Positions 36,326 to 45,464 of a stretch of DNA of 64,000 nucleotides are shown piece by piece. Each line of letters opens with the position of its first letter. Positions within the stretch are counted from its first letter, which is position 1. This DNA is from Labilithrix luteola (lineage in GTDB: Bacteria > Myxococcota_A > Polyangia > Polyangiales > Polyangiaceae): contig NZ_CP012333.1 of the NCBI RefSeq assembly GCF_001263205.1, positions 4,069,001 through 4,133,000 on the forward strand, written 5' to 3'. Under the pieces are notes generated by a model. It saw only the letters and a list, made by a program, of their open reading frames with translations, did not search any database and was not told where the DNA came from. The position numbers and the translations under genes were made by a program.

Positions 36326-37497
36326 TGCGCGCGCGATACACGACAATGACGGTCCTCGCTGCGGGTGCTCTCGTTTGTGCGCTGGCGAGCTGTGCCACGA
36401 CCGACGAGACTGCTCCGAACGACCCCCCGAAATCGATTCTCGACGCGAGCGCGCCGGATAGTGCCGATGCAGTGGCCTCGGACGCCGACGCCGAGACGCC
36501 GGTCTCGTGCGACGACGTCGCGTGGTGTCCCGTCGCCACGAACGTGAGCGCGGTCTACGCGCTGACAGCGGTGTGGGGATCGAGCAAGAACGACGTCTGG
36601 GCTTCGGGCTCCGGCGGGAGCGTGATCCACTGGGACGGCGCCGCGTGGATGCCGACGCCGCTCCCGACTTTGACGGGCGTGCCCGTCAAGAACACCTTCC
36701 GCGCGCTCTGGGGCAGCGGTCCGAACGACGTCTGGGTCGCGAGCGCGACGGATCTGATCTTCCACTCCGAGGGATTCAAGAACGGAACCGCCGGGTGGAA
36801 GGCCACGCCTGCCGTCGTGGCGGCGAGTTCGGTGCCCATCTACGCGGCGTGGGGAAGCGGGGCTGGCGACGTGCGTTTTGGAAGCCGCTCCTATTACTTC
36901 TCGTCGCCGGAAGCCGCGTTCCTCGCCAATCAGATCGTCAAGCAGCCTGCGGGCGCCGAGGCGGAATGGTCCGCGAGCGAAGGAACGGCGATCGTCTATG
37001 GCCTCTGGGGCTCGTCGGCCGACGATCTCTGGTTGATCGGCGACAACCGAGCCGAGCGCGCCTGGCAGCCCGGTCTCACCATGCACGGCACGCGGCAGGA
37101 AAAGGGCCTCTTCTGGACCGAGGTCGACAGCCGAGCGTCGGTCGTTCTTCGAGGCATCTGGGGAAGCTCGAAGAGCGACGTGTGGACCGTCGGTGATCAA
37201 GGAACGATTCGAAGGTTCGGACCGAACGCGACGGAGTGGGCGATCATCGAGTCGCCGACGAGGGAGACGCTCCACGCGGTGTGGGGAAGCTCGGCAACCG
37301 ACGTCTGGGCGGTCGGCGAGTCGGGCACGATCCTGCACTGGGACGGCACGACATGGTCGGCGTCGACGGCGGCGTTCTCGAACGATTCGAAGAAGCCGAA
37401 TCTCTACGGCGTCTGGGGCAGCGGCCCGAGCGACGTGTGGATCGTCGGCGAGGGGATTGCCCTCCACTACACGGGAAACGTTGGAGGTTCGAAGTGA
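36325..37497 (+). CDS. Lipoprotein with WGSS-x-NDVW propeller repeats (1)
   Basis: The protein has about 390 residues with lipobox ALASCA after a short signal. The mature part has repeated blade-like motifs (AVWGSSKNDVWASGSGGSVI, ALWGSGPNDVWVAS, GLWGSSADDLWLIG, GIWGSSKSDVWTVGDQGTI, AVWGSSATDVWAVGESGTIL, GVWGSGPSDVWIVGEG), about every 40-55 residues, which should fold into a beta-propeller. No enzymatic residues are seen. Such proteins are expected to sit on the outer face of the envelope. A GTG at 36322 is an alternative start. The ATG at 36325 overlaps the previous stop by one base. The gene downstream is a paralogue-like propeller lipoprotein. Confidence 0.75.
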   Translation: MRARYTTMTVLAAGALVCALASCATTDETAPNDPPKSILDASAPDSADAVASDADAETPVSCDDVAWCPVATNVSAVYALTAVWGSSKNDVWASGSGGSVIHWDGAAWMPTPLPTLTGVPVKNTFRALWGSGPNDVWVASATDLIFHSEGFKNGTAGWKATPAVVAASSVPIYAAWGSGAGDVRFGSRSYYFSSPEAAFLANQIVKQPAGAEAEWSASEGTAIVYGLWGSSADDLWLIGDNRAERAWQPGLTMHGTRQEKGLFWTEVDSRASVVLRGIWGSSKSDVWTVGDQGTIRRFGPNATEWAIIESPTRETLHAVWGSSATDVWAVGESGTILHWDGTTWSASTAAFSNDSKKPNLYGVWGSGPSDVWIVGEGIALHYTGNVGGSK

Positions 37498-38705
37498 AGC
37501 GCTCGCTCGCTCTCCTGAGCGCCCTCGTCCTCGCATTCGCCGGCGTCGCGGCATGCGCAGACTCCGATGAGGCATCTCCGTCGCCGTCGCCCGTCGATGC
37601 GGGGGATGCTGGAGACGTAACCTTGCCGAGCACCGATCTCGACGCTGCCGAACCGCTGCCGGAAGCATCGGTCGAAGCGGGACCGAGGACGTGCTCGTAC
37701 CACGGCTTCTGCCCGACGATCCTTCCCGCGGCGCAGACGCTCGTCGACGTCTGGGGCGACGGCACGGGTGTCGTTTGGGCGGTGAGCGCAGAGGGGAGCG
37801 TCCTTCGTTGGGACGGCACGCAGTGGAAGATTCACGCGTCGGACCTCGGACCGCTCACGGCCGTGTGGGGCAGTGAACCGACCGACGTGTGGATTGGAGG
37901 CGAGAACGGAGTCTTCCACGGCAAGGGGGCGACCTCGGCTGCACTCGCGTTCACTCCGAGCTCCTTGCCCGAGCACGCCGTTCGCGTCGCTTCGATCTGG
38001 GGTCTCTCGTCCAGCGACGTGTGGGCCGTTGGAACGGGCGACGATCCAGACACGGGCATGTTCACGGGCGTCGCCGTCCACTGCACGTCGGGCGGGAATT
38101 GCGAACCCGTTCATGTCGCGTCGGGGACCCGGAGTTTCTCCCGCGTGTGGGGCTCCGCGAAGAGCGGTGTGTGGATCGCGGGGCAACGCCCGAATGCGGA
38201 CATGCCCTGGATCGACGAGCTCGCCGCCTTCCGAAAGAGCGAGAGGGACGAGTTCACCGACGTGACCTTGCCTCCGGACCCGCACATCGGTTTGCCGCTT
38301 GGGGCAGCTGGCTTCGTGCGCACCGGTGGCTCCGTCTCCGACGGCGCGATCTGGCTCAGCGGCGGGAACACCGGGGGAGGGCCGCTCCTATGGCGAGGAA
38401 CGAGCACGGACGAAGGCAAGACGTTCACCTTCACCGCGGCGGTCGACGGCACGCCGAATGATCCGCCGACCAACGCGCTCTTCGGTACGGCGGACGACGA
38501 CGTTTGGGTCGCGGGCGAGTACGGGCAAGTGCGCCACTGGAATGGCACGAAGTGGATGGCGACGGCGGTCACGACGACGGACCTCCCCATCACGACCCCC
38601 TTCTATGGCGTGTGGGCACGAGGTTCCTCGGAGGTCTGGCTCGTCGGCAAGGACATCGCGCTCCGCTACGACCCGACGCAGAAGCAGGATGGAGGCGCAA
38701 AGTGA
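37494..38705 (+). CDS. Lipoprotein with WGS-x-DVW propeller repeats (2)
   Basis: The predicted 403-residue precursor starts GTG overlapping the previous stop (GTGA): VKRSLALLSALVLAFAGVAAC, lipobox GVAAC. A Pro/Asp/Ala linker (SPSPSPVDAGDAGDV) is followed by repeated blades (VDVWGDGTGVVWAVSAEGSVL, AVWGSEPTDVWIGGENGVF, SIWGLSSSDVWAVGTGDD, RVWGSAKSGVWIAGQRP, GVWARGSSEVWLVGKDI). It is related in pattern to the preceding lipoprotein, but not close enough to call a recent duplicate by eye. Function is unknown. The tail is a short charged TQKQDGGAK. Its stop overlaps the next gene. Confidence 0.75.
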   Translation: MKRSLALLSALVLAFAGVAACADSDEASPSPSPVDAGDAGDVTLPSTDLDAAEPLPEASVEAGPRTCSYHGFCPTILPAAQTLVDVWGDGTGVVWAVSAEGSVLRWDGTQWKIHASDLGPLTAVWGSEPTDVWIGGENGVFHGKGATSAALAFTPSSLPEHAVRVASIWGLSSSDVWAVGTGDDPDTGMFTGVAVHCTSGGNCEPVHVASGTRSFSRVWGSAKSGVWIAGQRPNADMPWIDELAAFRKSERDEFTDVTLPPDPHIGLPLGAAGFVRTGGSVSDGAIWLSGGNTGGGPLLWRGTSTDEGKTFTFTAAVDGTPNDPPTNALFGTADDDVWVAGEYGQVRHWNGTKWMATAVTTTDLPITTPFYGVWARGSSEVWLVGKDIALRYDPTQKQDGGAK

Positions 38706-40165
38706 TCTCGCGTCATGAACGGCGGCTCGCGGTTCGGCCCGTGCTCGCGCTGGCGACGACTCTCGGGACCGCACTCGGTGTTCTGTCGGCCGCGTGTGGA
38801 GACTTCGACGGCACGCCGGTAACCAGCGGCGCGGATGCCTCGCCCGATGCTCCGAACGTCTCGCCCGAGAGCGGGCCGGACGCGACGAATGCGATCGATG
38901 CGTCCGATGCATCTGACGGCGGCTCCGCGCCCGATCCGCGAGGTCCCTTCGATCCTGCCGACGTTCCGGTCGTGTGCGGCACCTCTCCGTGCGCGACGCA
39001 GATCGTCGCCGGCAACGATCACTTCTGCGCGCGCATGAGCGACGGCACGGTCCGTTGCTGGGGAGCCGAGGATATGTTCGGCGCCCTCGGCCCGAACTTC
39101 CCCGAGGAAGGTTCGACCGTTCGCGCCATCGCCGATATCGAAGGCGTCAAGCAGCTGAGCGCGGCGGGCGCGACCATCTGTGCCTTGCTCGACAAGGGCG
39201 AGGTGGCGTGCTGGGGTGACAACCGTCGGGCGCAGCTCGGGCTCGAACTGGAGCCGCTTGCCGACGAGGGGGCGCATCCGACTCCTATGCTCGTTCCGCT
39301 CGATTCGGCGGCGACGCGTGTCGACGTCGGCCACGGCGTCGTATGCGCGCATCTCGCGTCGGGCAGACTCTCGTGCTGGGGAAGCGACGATCAAGGGCAG
39401 CTCCTGCGCAACGCCAACGACGGCGATCCTTATCCGGATCGCATGCGCAGGCCCGGCCTCGCCGTGACCGATCCGCTCTCGTTCGCGCGCGTCGCGGCGA
39501 GCAACTACAGCATGCTCGGCATCGCCGCCGATGGAACGGCGTGGAGCTGGGGAGCGCTCGCGGGCGATCTCGGAACGGTCTCCGGCCGGCTCGGATCCAT
39601 CTCCCCGAGCCTGACGCCGAAGCGTCTCGACGGTCTCTCGAACGTGACGAGTCTCGTCGCGAGCGTCTGGATCGCGCGTGACGCCCCGTCGGGAACGTCG
39701 AGGCCGGCGCCGGGCGGTGACACGCCGAAGCTGCCGCCGCAGGCCCACGCGTGCGTCATCGCCGACGGCGAAGTTCATTGCTGGGGCCGGAGCTATCAAG
39801 GTGCGCTCTGCACGGGGGTTCGCGACGACCAGTTCGAGCCCGCTCGCGCGCCGCTTCCGAGCTCGGCGAAGACGTGGGCCCAGCAGCTCGCCGTCGCCGA
39901 CGAGATCACCTGCGCACGCACCACCGACGGGAGCGTGTACTGCTGCGGAGGCGACGAGCACGGAAAGCTCGGGACGGGCGCCGTAGGAATTCTCTCGGCG
40001 TCGTTCATCAAGGCCGACGCGTTCAAGGGCCACGCCGTGCAAGTGGCGACGAGCAACCACGCCGTGTGTGCGCTCGTCGTCGACGGCACGGTCGAGTGCT
40101 GGGGGAGCAACGAGAGGGAGAGCTCGGCCAAACGCCCGACGTCCTCGACCATCCGTCTCCCGTGA
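38702..40165 (+). CDS. RCC1-repeat lipoprotein
   Basis: The 487-residue precursor starts at GTG (VISRHERRLAVRP) with lipobox VLSAACG. An Asp/Ala/Pro/Ser linker follows, then RCC1/BLIP-II-type propeller repeats of about 50 residues: NDHFCARMSDGTVRCWGAEDMFGALG, GATICALLDKGEVACWGDNRRAQLG, GHGVVCAHLASGRLSCWGSDDQGQLL, HACVIADGEVHCWGRSYQGALC, EITCARTTDGSVYCCGGDEHGKLG, NHAVCALVVDGTVECWGSNERESS. Each repeat has paired cysteines near C...CWG, which may form one disulfide per blade. RCC1-type surface proteins in myxobacteria have no known activity. The gene follows the other two propeller lipoproteins without a gap. Confidence 0.82.
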   Translation: MISRHERRLAVRPVLALATTLGTALGVLSAACGDFDGTPVTSGADASPDAPNVSPESGPDATNAIDASDASDGGSAPDPRGPFDPADVPVVCGTSPCATQIVAGNDHFCARMSDGTVRCWGAEDMFGALGPNFPEEGSTVRAIADIEGVKQLSAAGATICALLDKGEVACWGDNRRAQLGLELEPLADEGAHPTPMLVPLDSAATRVDVGHGVVCAHLASGRLSCWGSDDQGQLLRNANDGDPYPDRMRRPGLAVTDPLSFARVAASNYSMLGIAADGTAWSWGALAGDLGTVSGRLGSISPSLTPKRLDGLSNVTSLVASVWIARDAPSGTSRPAPGGDTPKLPPQAHACVIADGEVHCWGRSYQGALCTGVRDDQFEPARAPLPSSAKTWAQQLAVADEITCARTTDGSVYCCGGDEHGKLGTGAVGILSASFIKADAFKGHAVQVATSNHAVCALVVDGTVECWGSNERESSAKRPTSSTIRLP

Positions 40166-40192
40166 AGATCACCTTCTGAAAGGCCTCGCAAC

Positions 40193-42010
40193 ATGCTCCG
40201 CGTCCGCGTCCGGGTTCTCGCTTCGGTCTTCGCGCTCATCGTCGTAGGGGCTTCCGCGTCCGTCGGGTGCAGCTCCGATCGCGACGGCTTCGAGGTGAAG
40301 GCGACGCCTATCGTTCCTCCCGACGGCGGCGAGCCCATCGAAGCTGCGGCGTGCGGCTACCGGTGCTCGCGCGATCTCAAGCAGGTGCTGGAGGTCTGCG
40401 AAGGCGAAGAAAAGGTCGCGAAGGTGTGCCCACCGGGGCAGGGCTGCGGAATCGACGATTGCGTCGACGCATGCTCGAGCGCCGCGCTGTCGAAGGGATC
40501 GATTGGCTGCTCGTTCTGGACCGTCCCGCCCGACGACGCACGCTACGGAGCGGGCTCGTGTTTCGCGGCCATGATCGCGAACACGTGGGACGTGCCGGTC
40601 ACCATCAAGGCCGGCTACGGGGCCGATCCGCTCGACATCTCGAAGGCGACCTACACCGCAGCGGTGCCCGATGGGAGTGCAGGTCCCGTCTACACGCGCC
40701 TCGACGGTCCGCTCGCGCCGGGCGACGTGGCGATCGTCTTCCTCGCGCAGGCCGACGTGCCGGTGTCTCCCGATGCCGTGGCATGCCCGGTGGGAACGAC
40801 TCCCGCGCTGATGGTCGATCCCATCCGTCGCGGCACGACCAAGACCAAGGCCTTCCACTTCGAGACGGATGCCCCCGTCGCCGCGTACTCGATCTTCCCG
40901 TACGGCGGAGCCCCGAGCAAGATCCCCACGGCGACGCTGCTCTTGCCGGTCTCGTCGTGGGACGAACGCTACATCGCCGTTTCGACGGCGAAGTTCCGGA
41001 GCAAAGGCGAATTCCTCTACGATCAGCGGACGCTCCAGATCGTCGCCAACGAAGACGACACGAAGGTCGCCATGCGTCCGACCGTCGAGGTCTTGCAAGG
41101 CGACGGCGTCGAGCCGGGCGCCGCGGGCGAGCCCGTCGAGTGGACGCTCTCGAAGGGACAAGTTCTCCAGCTCACTCAGTTCCAATCGACCTCGGGCAGC
41201 CCCATCGAGGCGAACAAGCCGGTGGCGGTGTTCGGCGGCTCGCCCTGCACCTACCTGCCTCTCGACAAGCAATATTGCGATCTCACCCAGCAACAGATCG
41301 CGCCCTTCGCGCAGTGGGGCACCTCGTACGCGCTCGTCCCGTACCGACCTCGCATCGATGCCCTTGCTGGCCCTGCTCGCGAGACGGTGCTCTGGAGTTT
41401 CGTCGGCGCCGTCGATGGCACCGTCCTGACCTACGAGCCCGCCAGGCCCCCGGGCGCCCCTGCCACGCTCTCCGCCGGTGAGGTCGCCGCCTTCGAGACC
41501 GACGCCATCGTGACCGTGAAGAGTCAGGACTCGAAGCATCCGTTCCAGGCATCGGTCTACATGAGCAGCTCGATGAGCGGCGGCGGCTCACCATCCGGCG
41601 GTCGAACGCTCGGCGATCCGGACTTCGTGACGATCGTCCCGTCGGACCAGTTCCTCGATCGCTACGTCTTCTTCGCCGACTACACCTTCCCCGAGACGTC
41701 GCTGACTCTCGTGCGCCGCAAGACCAGCACGGGCTTCAAGCCGGTGACGCTCGCGTGCGCCGGAGAGATCACGGGCTGGGAGCCGCTCGGAACCAGCGGC
41801 GAGTTCGAGTTCACCTGGGTCCACTTGACCGCCGGCAGTCGAGCTCAGACGTTCGCGGGCGGCGCCTGCGGCTACGGCCGCCACGAAGCCGCGAGCGAGG
41901 GCCCGTTCTCGGTCACCGTCTGGGGCATCGGCCGCGACGCCAGCTATGGCTATGCAGGCGGCATGGGCAGCCGCCCCATCAACGACGCGCCGCCCCCGCT
42001 GGTGAAGTAA
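40193..42010 (+). CDS. IgGFc-binding-like secreted lipoprotein
   Basis: The predicted 605-residue precursor has lipobox ASASVGC. A small Cys-rich domain (CGYRCSRDLKQVLEVCEG, CPPGQGCGIDDC) is followed by a large beta-rich region with YGAGSCFAAMIANTWDVPVTI, FVAFGGSPCTYLP-type and PFQASVYMSSSMSG segments, resembling the N-terminal region of IgGFc-binding proteins. Many myxobacterial proteins share this module; it is a putative adhesin or ligand-binding surface protein. The assignment is by pattern only. It is the last gene of the propeller lipoprotein run, 27 bp after the RCC1 gene, with GAAAGG as ribosome site before the ATG at 40193. Confidence 0.7.
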   Translation: MLRVRVRVLASVFALIVVGASASVGCSSDRDGFEVKATPIVPPDGGEPIEAAACGYRCSRDLKQVLEVCEGEEKVAKVCPPGQGCGIDDCVDACSSAALSKGSIGCSFWTVPPDDARYGAGSCFAAMIANTWDVPVTIKAGYGADPLDISKATYTAAVPDGSAGPVYTRLDGPLAPGDVAIVFLAQADVPVSPDAVACPVGTTPALMVDPIRRGTTKTKAFHFETDAPVAAYSIFPYGGAPSKIPTATLLLPVSSWDERYIAVSTAKFRSKGEFLYDQRTLQIVANEDDTKVAMRPTVEVLQGDGVEPGAAGEPVEWTLSKGQVLQLTQFQSTSGSPIEANKPVAVFGGSPCTYLPLDKQYCDLTQQQIAPFAQWGTSYALVPYRPRIDALAGPARETVLWSFVGAVDGTVLTYEPARPPGAPATLSAGEVAAFETDAIVTVKSQDSKHPFQASVYMSSSMSGGGSPSGGRTLGDPDFVTIVPSDQFLDRYVFFADYTFPETSLTLVRRKTSTGFKPVTLACAGEITGWEPLGTSGEFEFTWVHLTAGSRAQTFAGGACGYGRHEAASEGPFSVTVWGIGRDASYGYAGGMGSRPINDAPPPLVK

Positions 42011-42065
42011 CGCCCCCATTGCGCGCGCTAGTCACCGCGTGTAACGTCCGTGCCGTCTCTCAAAC

Positions 42066-42142
<77 letters not shown>

Positions 42143-42152
42143 CTTCCAAGAA

Positions 42153-42377
42153 GTCGATCGGCATCGACCGTCACCGTGGTCCGGACCGCCCCAAGGTCGA
42201 TCGGTATCGAGCATGACCGGGGGCCGGACCGTCCCAAGGTCGATCAGCATCGACCGTCACCGTGGTCCGGACCGTCCCAAGGTCGATCGGCATCGAGCAT
42301 GACCGTGGGCCGGACCGTCCCAAGGTCGATCGGCATTGAGCATGACCGGGGGCCGGACCGTCCCAAGGTCGATCGCA
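42153..42377. repeat. 43-bp tandem repeat directly after tRNA-Arg, two alternating unit forms
   Basis: Five full units begin at 42153, 42196, 42239, 42282 and 42325, with a partial sixth from 42368. Each has a constant part GTCGATCGGCATCGA...GGACCG(T/C)CCCAAG of about 28 bases and a 15-base part in two versions. Form A (units 1 and 3) contains CCGTCACCGTGGTCC and makes the palindrome GGTCCGGACC. Form B (units 2, 4, 5) contains GCATGACCGG/TGGGCC. The order is A-B-A-B-B. No convincing gene overlaps it. The bases after it to 42542 hold no recognised gene. Confidence 0.9.
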
Positions 42378-42542
42378 GGGCCGACGCGCGCGACACGGGC
42401 GGCGTGCCCCTCTTCCAAACGGGCGACGTCGGCGTCCTCGTGTCGGTCGGAGAGATCTGCGCGCTGCTGCCCGAAGCGTGGCGCGTTTACGGCGCGGGAA
42501 GACAGGTCGGCGATGGGCGTCGCAGAGACTCGTTGATACGGA

Positions 42543-43439
42543 TCAGCTGACGCGCGAACGTGTAAGAAGGCGGCGGGCGGCAGTCAGGAGCCCGTCGCCG
42601 AGCGCGGCATCCGCGCCGGCCGAAGCGCCCAGCTTACCGAGTCGTTCGAGGATGATCTGGAAGATGATGCCGTTCGGGATCGCGCTCGCGCTGAGCGTTG
42701 TCAGACGGGCATGGTTCGTCCCGTAGACGGAATACCAAGCGCTCGGACCATCCGGTTCCCACCGAACCGCCGCGACGATCTCCCATGGATATGCGGCCTG
42801 GGCCGTGTGGAGACCCCAGCGGTCGATCCCGACGGGGCCGAAGAAGATACGCTCTCCCCTCATGAGAGCCGCCTCGTGACGGGGGAGCATTGCTTCGCCA
42901 GCCGCGTCACGTATGACCGCGGCGAGCTCGACATGCCTAGGGAATCGCTCGTCCACGACAACGTGCTTGCCGAAGCGCGGGACGATGGTGAGTTTCGCAG
43001 TGCGGTGTGTCGTGACTTCGAGGCCAAGCGCGACGTCGGTCCGGTGTGAGAACTGTTCCCAATACACGGCCGTGATGTCCTCCCAGAGGAGCGTCTGCCC
43101 ACCCCTGTAGTTGGTGAAGACGACGCCGCGCTCGAAGAGCTCCATGCACAAGATGCGGCCGCGAAGGCCCTTCACAGTGAAGATGACGCCGAGAGGGACG
43201 AAGAAGAACGCCACCACAAGAGGGCCAATCCAGACGTTGCTCGCCGGGGGAGTCCTCCTGAGCTGGTCGATGACCAACGCCATGCTGAGGCCCGCCCACG
43301 CAACGAGCAACATCACGCCGACCGAAAGGACAACCCATCCCCCGACCACGCTTACCTTCGCGCGGTCGACGAGTCGTCCCATGCCGGACGGCGGACTCTG
43401 GGGAACCTGCGGAGGAACAAACGACACGTGAGGCGCCAT
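42543..43439 (-). CDS. Two-TM protein, DUF6585/PH-like
   Basis: The predicted 298-residue protein has a polar N terminus, then two TM helices (VVLSVGVMLLVAWAGLSMALV and IGPLVVAFFFVPLGVIFTVKG). A soluble domain of about 190 residues contains CMELFERGVVFTNYRGGQTLLWEDITAVYWEQFSHRTDV, reminiscent of DUF6585 proteins with a PH-like fold. That is a weak match by pattern. Its leucine codons are mixed, less CTG-biased than the four genes to its right. It is transcribed away from them, so it is probably a separate unit near the left edge of the island. Function is unknown. Confidence 0.6.
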   Translation of the reverse strand: MAPHVSFVPPQVPQSPPSGMGRLVDRAKVSVVGGWVVLSVGVMLLVAWAGLSMALVIDQLRRTPPASNVWIGPLVVAFFFVPLGVIFTVKGLRGRILCMELFERGVVFTNYRGGQTLLWEDITAVYWEQFSHRTDVALGLEVTTHRTAKLTIVPRFGKHVVVDERFPRHVELAAVIRDAAGEAMLPRHEAALMRGERIFFGPVGIDRWGLHTAQAAYPWEIVAAVRWEPDGPSAWYSVYGTNHARLTTLSASAIPNGIIFQIILERLGKLGASAGADAALGDGLLTAARRLLTRSRVS

Positions 43440-43778
43440 GGCTAAGAGAGCGCCGCGATGGCGAGCTCGCGCCTATTCTGGTCCGCGAACCTGAGACAGG
43501 GGGGGCTTGTCAACGCCTCCCCTCCGGACGGAATGTGGCCGTGCGGGCTGGGAGGAAGACCCTGTTGCATGGTTCTCCGTACGTCTGGCTGGAGCGAATC
43601 TTCCTTGAGCCGGATCACGCCAGCGCCGGGGCAGGGAATCACCACTTACGGCGGCCATCCGACTCGCGTTTGGCGATCTTTCGACCGCGTGCGCCTTGTA
43701 GTGGATGATTGCCGAGACGGAGCTCTTGGAAGGTTGACCGCGGCGTCGACGATGGATGGTCAAGCTAGGATCCCCACG
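43440..43778. other. 339-bp non-coding stretch before the paralogue array
   Basis: No convincing gene or insertion sequence is seen. A frame on the plus strand is open across it but has no typical protein pattern. The promoter of the paralogue array should lie in it; an AGGA motif sits 9 bases before the ATG at 43779. Confidence 0.45.
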
Positions 43779-44573
43779 ATGCCGATGCTCCCGCCCTACA
43801 TGCCTGCCTCGCTTCAGGGCTCGCCGGTCGACTTCGAGTGGCAAGGTTCCCTGGCCCACATCGGCCCCGAAGGCGCGGTCACCCCGCTGCTGAAGAAGCT
43901 GGACGGATTGACGACCTGTGGCCAGCTCTCGCTGTGCGCCGGCCTGCTGACCTGGGCGGCGTGGCGTCTGAGGGACGAAACCGAGGAGGCGCTGCCGGCG
44001 CTCGAGCTGGCCGAGGCGGCGTTCGCTCACCAGGTCGACTGGCGCTACGTGGACCGCGACGCCGGTCATGTGCGTGCGGTACCGGAGGAGCCGGCGGCGT
44101 TGTCGGCCCTGCTGCAGGTCTCCTTGTTCATGTGGGAAGGCCTGAGCGTCGACTGGTTCTGGGACAGCTACTACGCGCCGATCTCCCAGACCTTTCATGC
44201 CGCGCACATCGTCCAGCACATCATGCCCAAGGCCCACCGGCCCGCCATGGTCCGCTGGCTCGACGCGGCGATCGAGCGATTGCAGCTCCACGCCAGGGCG
44301 CCGGACGAGCCGTTCCGCAAGCAACGAAGCTTTCCGAGCCTCGACGAGTGGAAGCGGTTCGTCGGCCGACATCGCGGCCAGCCGTTGCCGCCCTGCATCC
44401 TCGACCTCGAGACCGATTACCAGCCCACGCAGCGACAGGCGCTGGTCACAGGCTTCCTCGAGGGGCTCGACTGGGAGCGCAATCGCTTTCTGCGGTCCCC
44501 AAAAGCCATGCTCGCGTTGGGCTTCGAAGGCGAGCCCTACCGCGGCCCGATCCTCCAAGGCGACACGGCATGA
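43779..44573 (+). CDS. Paralogue array member 1 (unrecognised all-helical family)
   Basis: The 264-residue protein starts at ATG 43779 with AGGA upstream. No named family is recognised, but it is clearly related to the next three genes. Shared motifs include an aromatic FxW near the start (VDFEWQG), a helical core LCAGLLTWAAWRL, H-[IV]-[MLV]-P followed by W-L (HIVQHIMPKAHRPAMVRWLDAAIERL), and a C-terminal block ending NRFLRSPKAMLALGFEGEPY. Leucine is coded mostly by CTG, unlike the window's genes. It is probably cytoplasmic (no signal or TM helix). An immunity-protein role is a hypothesis only. Its stop overlaps the next gene's ATG (ATGA). Confidence 0.75.
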   Translation: MPMLPPYMPASLQGSPVDFEWQGSLAHIGPEGAVTPLLKKLDGLTTCGQLSLCAGLLTWAAWRLRDETEEALPALELAEAAFAHQVDWRYVDRDAGHVRAVPEEPAALSALLQVSLFMWEGLSVDWFWDSYYAPISQTFHAAHIVQHIMPKAHRPAMVRWLDAAIERLQLHARAPDEPFRKQRSFPSLDEWKRFVGRHRGQPLPPCILDLETDYQPTQRQALVTGFLEGLDWERNRFLRSPKAMLALGFEGEPYRGPILQGDTA

Positions 44574-45325
44574 GCGCGGTGCGCAAGCTTGCGCAGGCGG
44601 CGCGCATTGCCAGCCGGGACCTGTCGTTCGAATGGGATGAGCGGAACGTCATCGCCTACTACCGCTACCTCGACGAAGACGTCTTCGAACGCATCGATCC
44701 CTTGACCGGCAAGGCCAATCTCGGCCTGACGATCGCCGCCGCCGAATGGCTCGTCGAACGCTTCAGCGCGTGCCATGCCGACGTCATCCCCCAGAACTAC
44801 CTGGCGGCGGCCTGGGCGGGGGCTGCGCATCCGGCGTATTGCGCGTACATGGAAACGTCCGACGACGATTGGCGCGGCCCCGTGCGCGGCCCGCTGGCGA
44901 TGGCGATGTCCATCGTCAACGACGCGATGTACGGCCTGAGCGACCACCCGAACGTCGCGCTCAGGGCCTGCTGGATGCACAACCTGGTCACGCACGTGCT
45001 GCCTGACACCGAGGCCTTCGAGGACTGGTGGGAGGCCTGTGTCGATCGCTTGGAGCAAGTCCACGCCATCGATGTCGAACTGGCCGGTCGTGAGCCGGAT
45101 CTCTTCGACAGCTTTCCGGATCAGGGGGCCGCCGTGCCGCCGCAGGCGTTCGACCCTGCTCAGCCCTACCATCCCTTGCAGGCGTGGCGGCTCTGGGACG
45201 AGTACCTCCAAGCGTTGGCCCCCGCGACCAACCCGACCCTGCCGGATCCCACCGCGCTTGACGGCATCGGCGACCTTCCCGGGCCGCCCTATCGCTACCG
45301 ACCTGGGGCGGGGCAATCGCGATGA
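44570..45325 (+). CDS. Paralogue array member 2
   Basis: The 251-residue protein begins MSAVRKLAQAARIASRDLSFEW. It shares the family blueprint: FxW near the N terminus, GPVRGPLAMAMSIVNDAMYGL in the middle, NLVTHVLPDTEAFEDWWEACVDRLE (the H-x-LP...W motif), and a C-terminal FDPAQPYHPLQAWRLWDEYL...NPTLPDPTALDGIGDLPGPPYRYR. It is closest to member 4 at the GPVRGPL segment. Codons are CTG-rich. The ATG overlaps member 1's stop, so they are translated together. The 127-bp gap to member 3 contains a short CTG-type open stretch (SDSELLTQDDCELEANGR in one frame) that may be a remnant. Confidence 0.75.
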   Translation: MSAVRKLAQAARIASRDLSFEWDERNVIAYYRYLDEDVFERIDPLTGKANLGLTIAAAEWLVERFSACHADVIPQNYLAAAWAGAAHPAYCAYMETSDDDWRGPVRGPLAMAMSIVNDAMYGLSDHPNVALRACWMHNLVTHVLPDTEAFEDWWEACVDRLEQVHAIDVELAGREPDLFDSFPDQGAAVPPQAFDPAQPYHPLQAWRLWDEYLQALAPATNPTLPDPTALDGIGDLPGPPYRYRPGAGQSR

Positions 45326-45464
45326 GCGAATGCGCACACCCGCTCGGACTCCGAGCTGCTCACCCAGGACGATTGCGAACTGGAGGCCAACGGCAGATCA
45401 TGCCCTCGGCCCGTCTCGCGAGCCTCGCGTCGTCCTCATCACCTTCCTTCGGATGCTCCTCCCC

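Noticed and set aside
42153..42377. CRISPR-like repeat block
   Set aside because: Only two variants of the 15-base part exist and units are strictly tandem, so they are not unique spacers; no cas genes are near.
45326..45464. A fifth paralogue or small gene between members 2 and 3
   Set aside because: Only a short CTG-type open segment is seen, without start or family motifs; at most a remnant.
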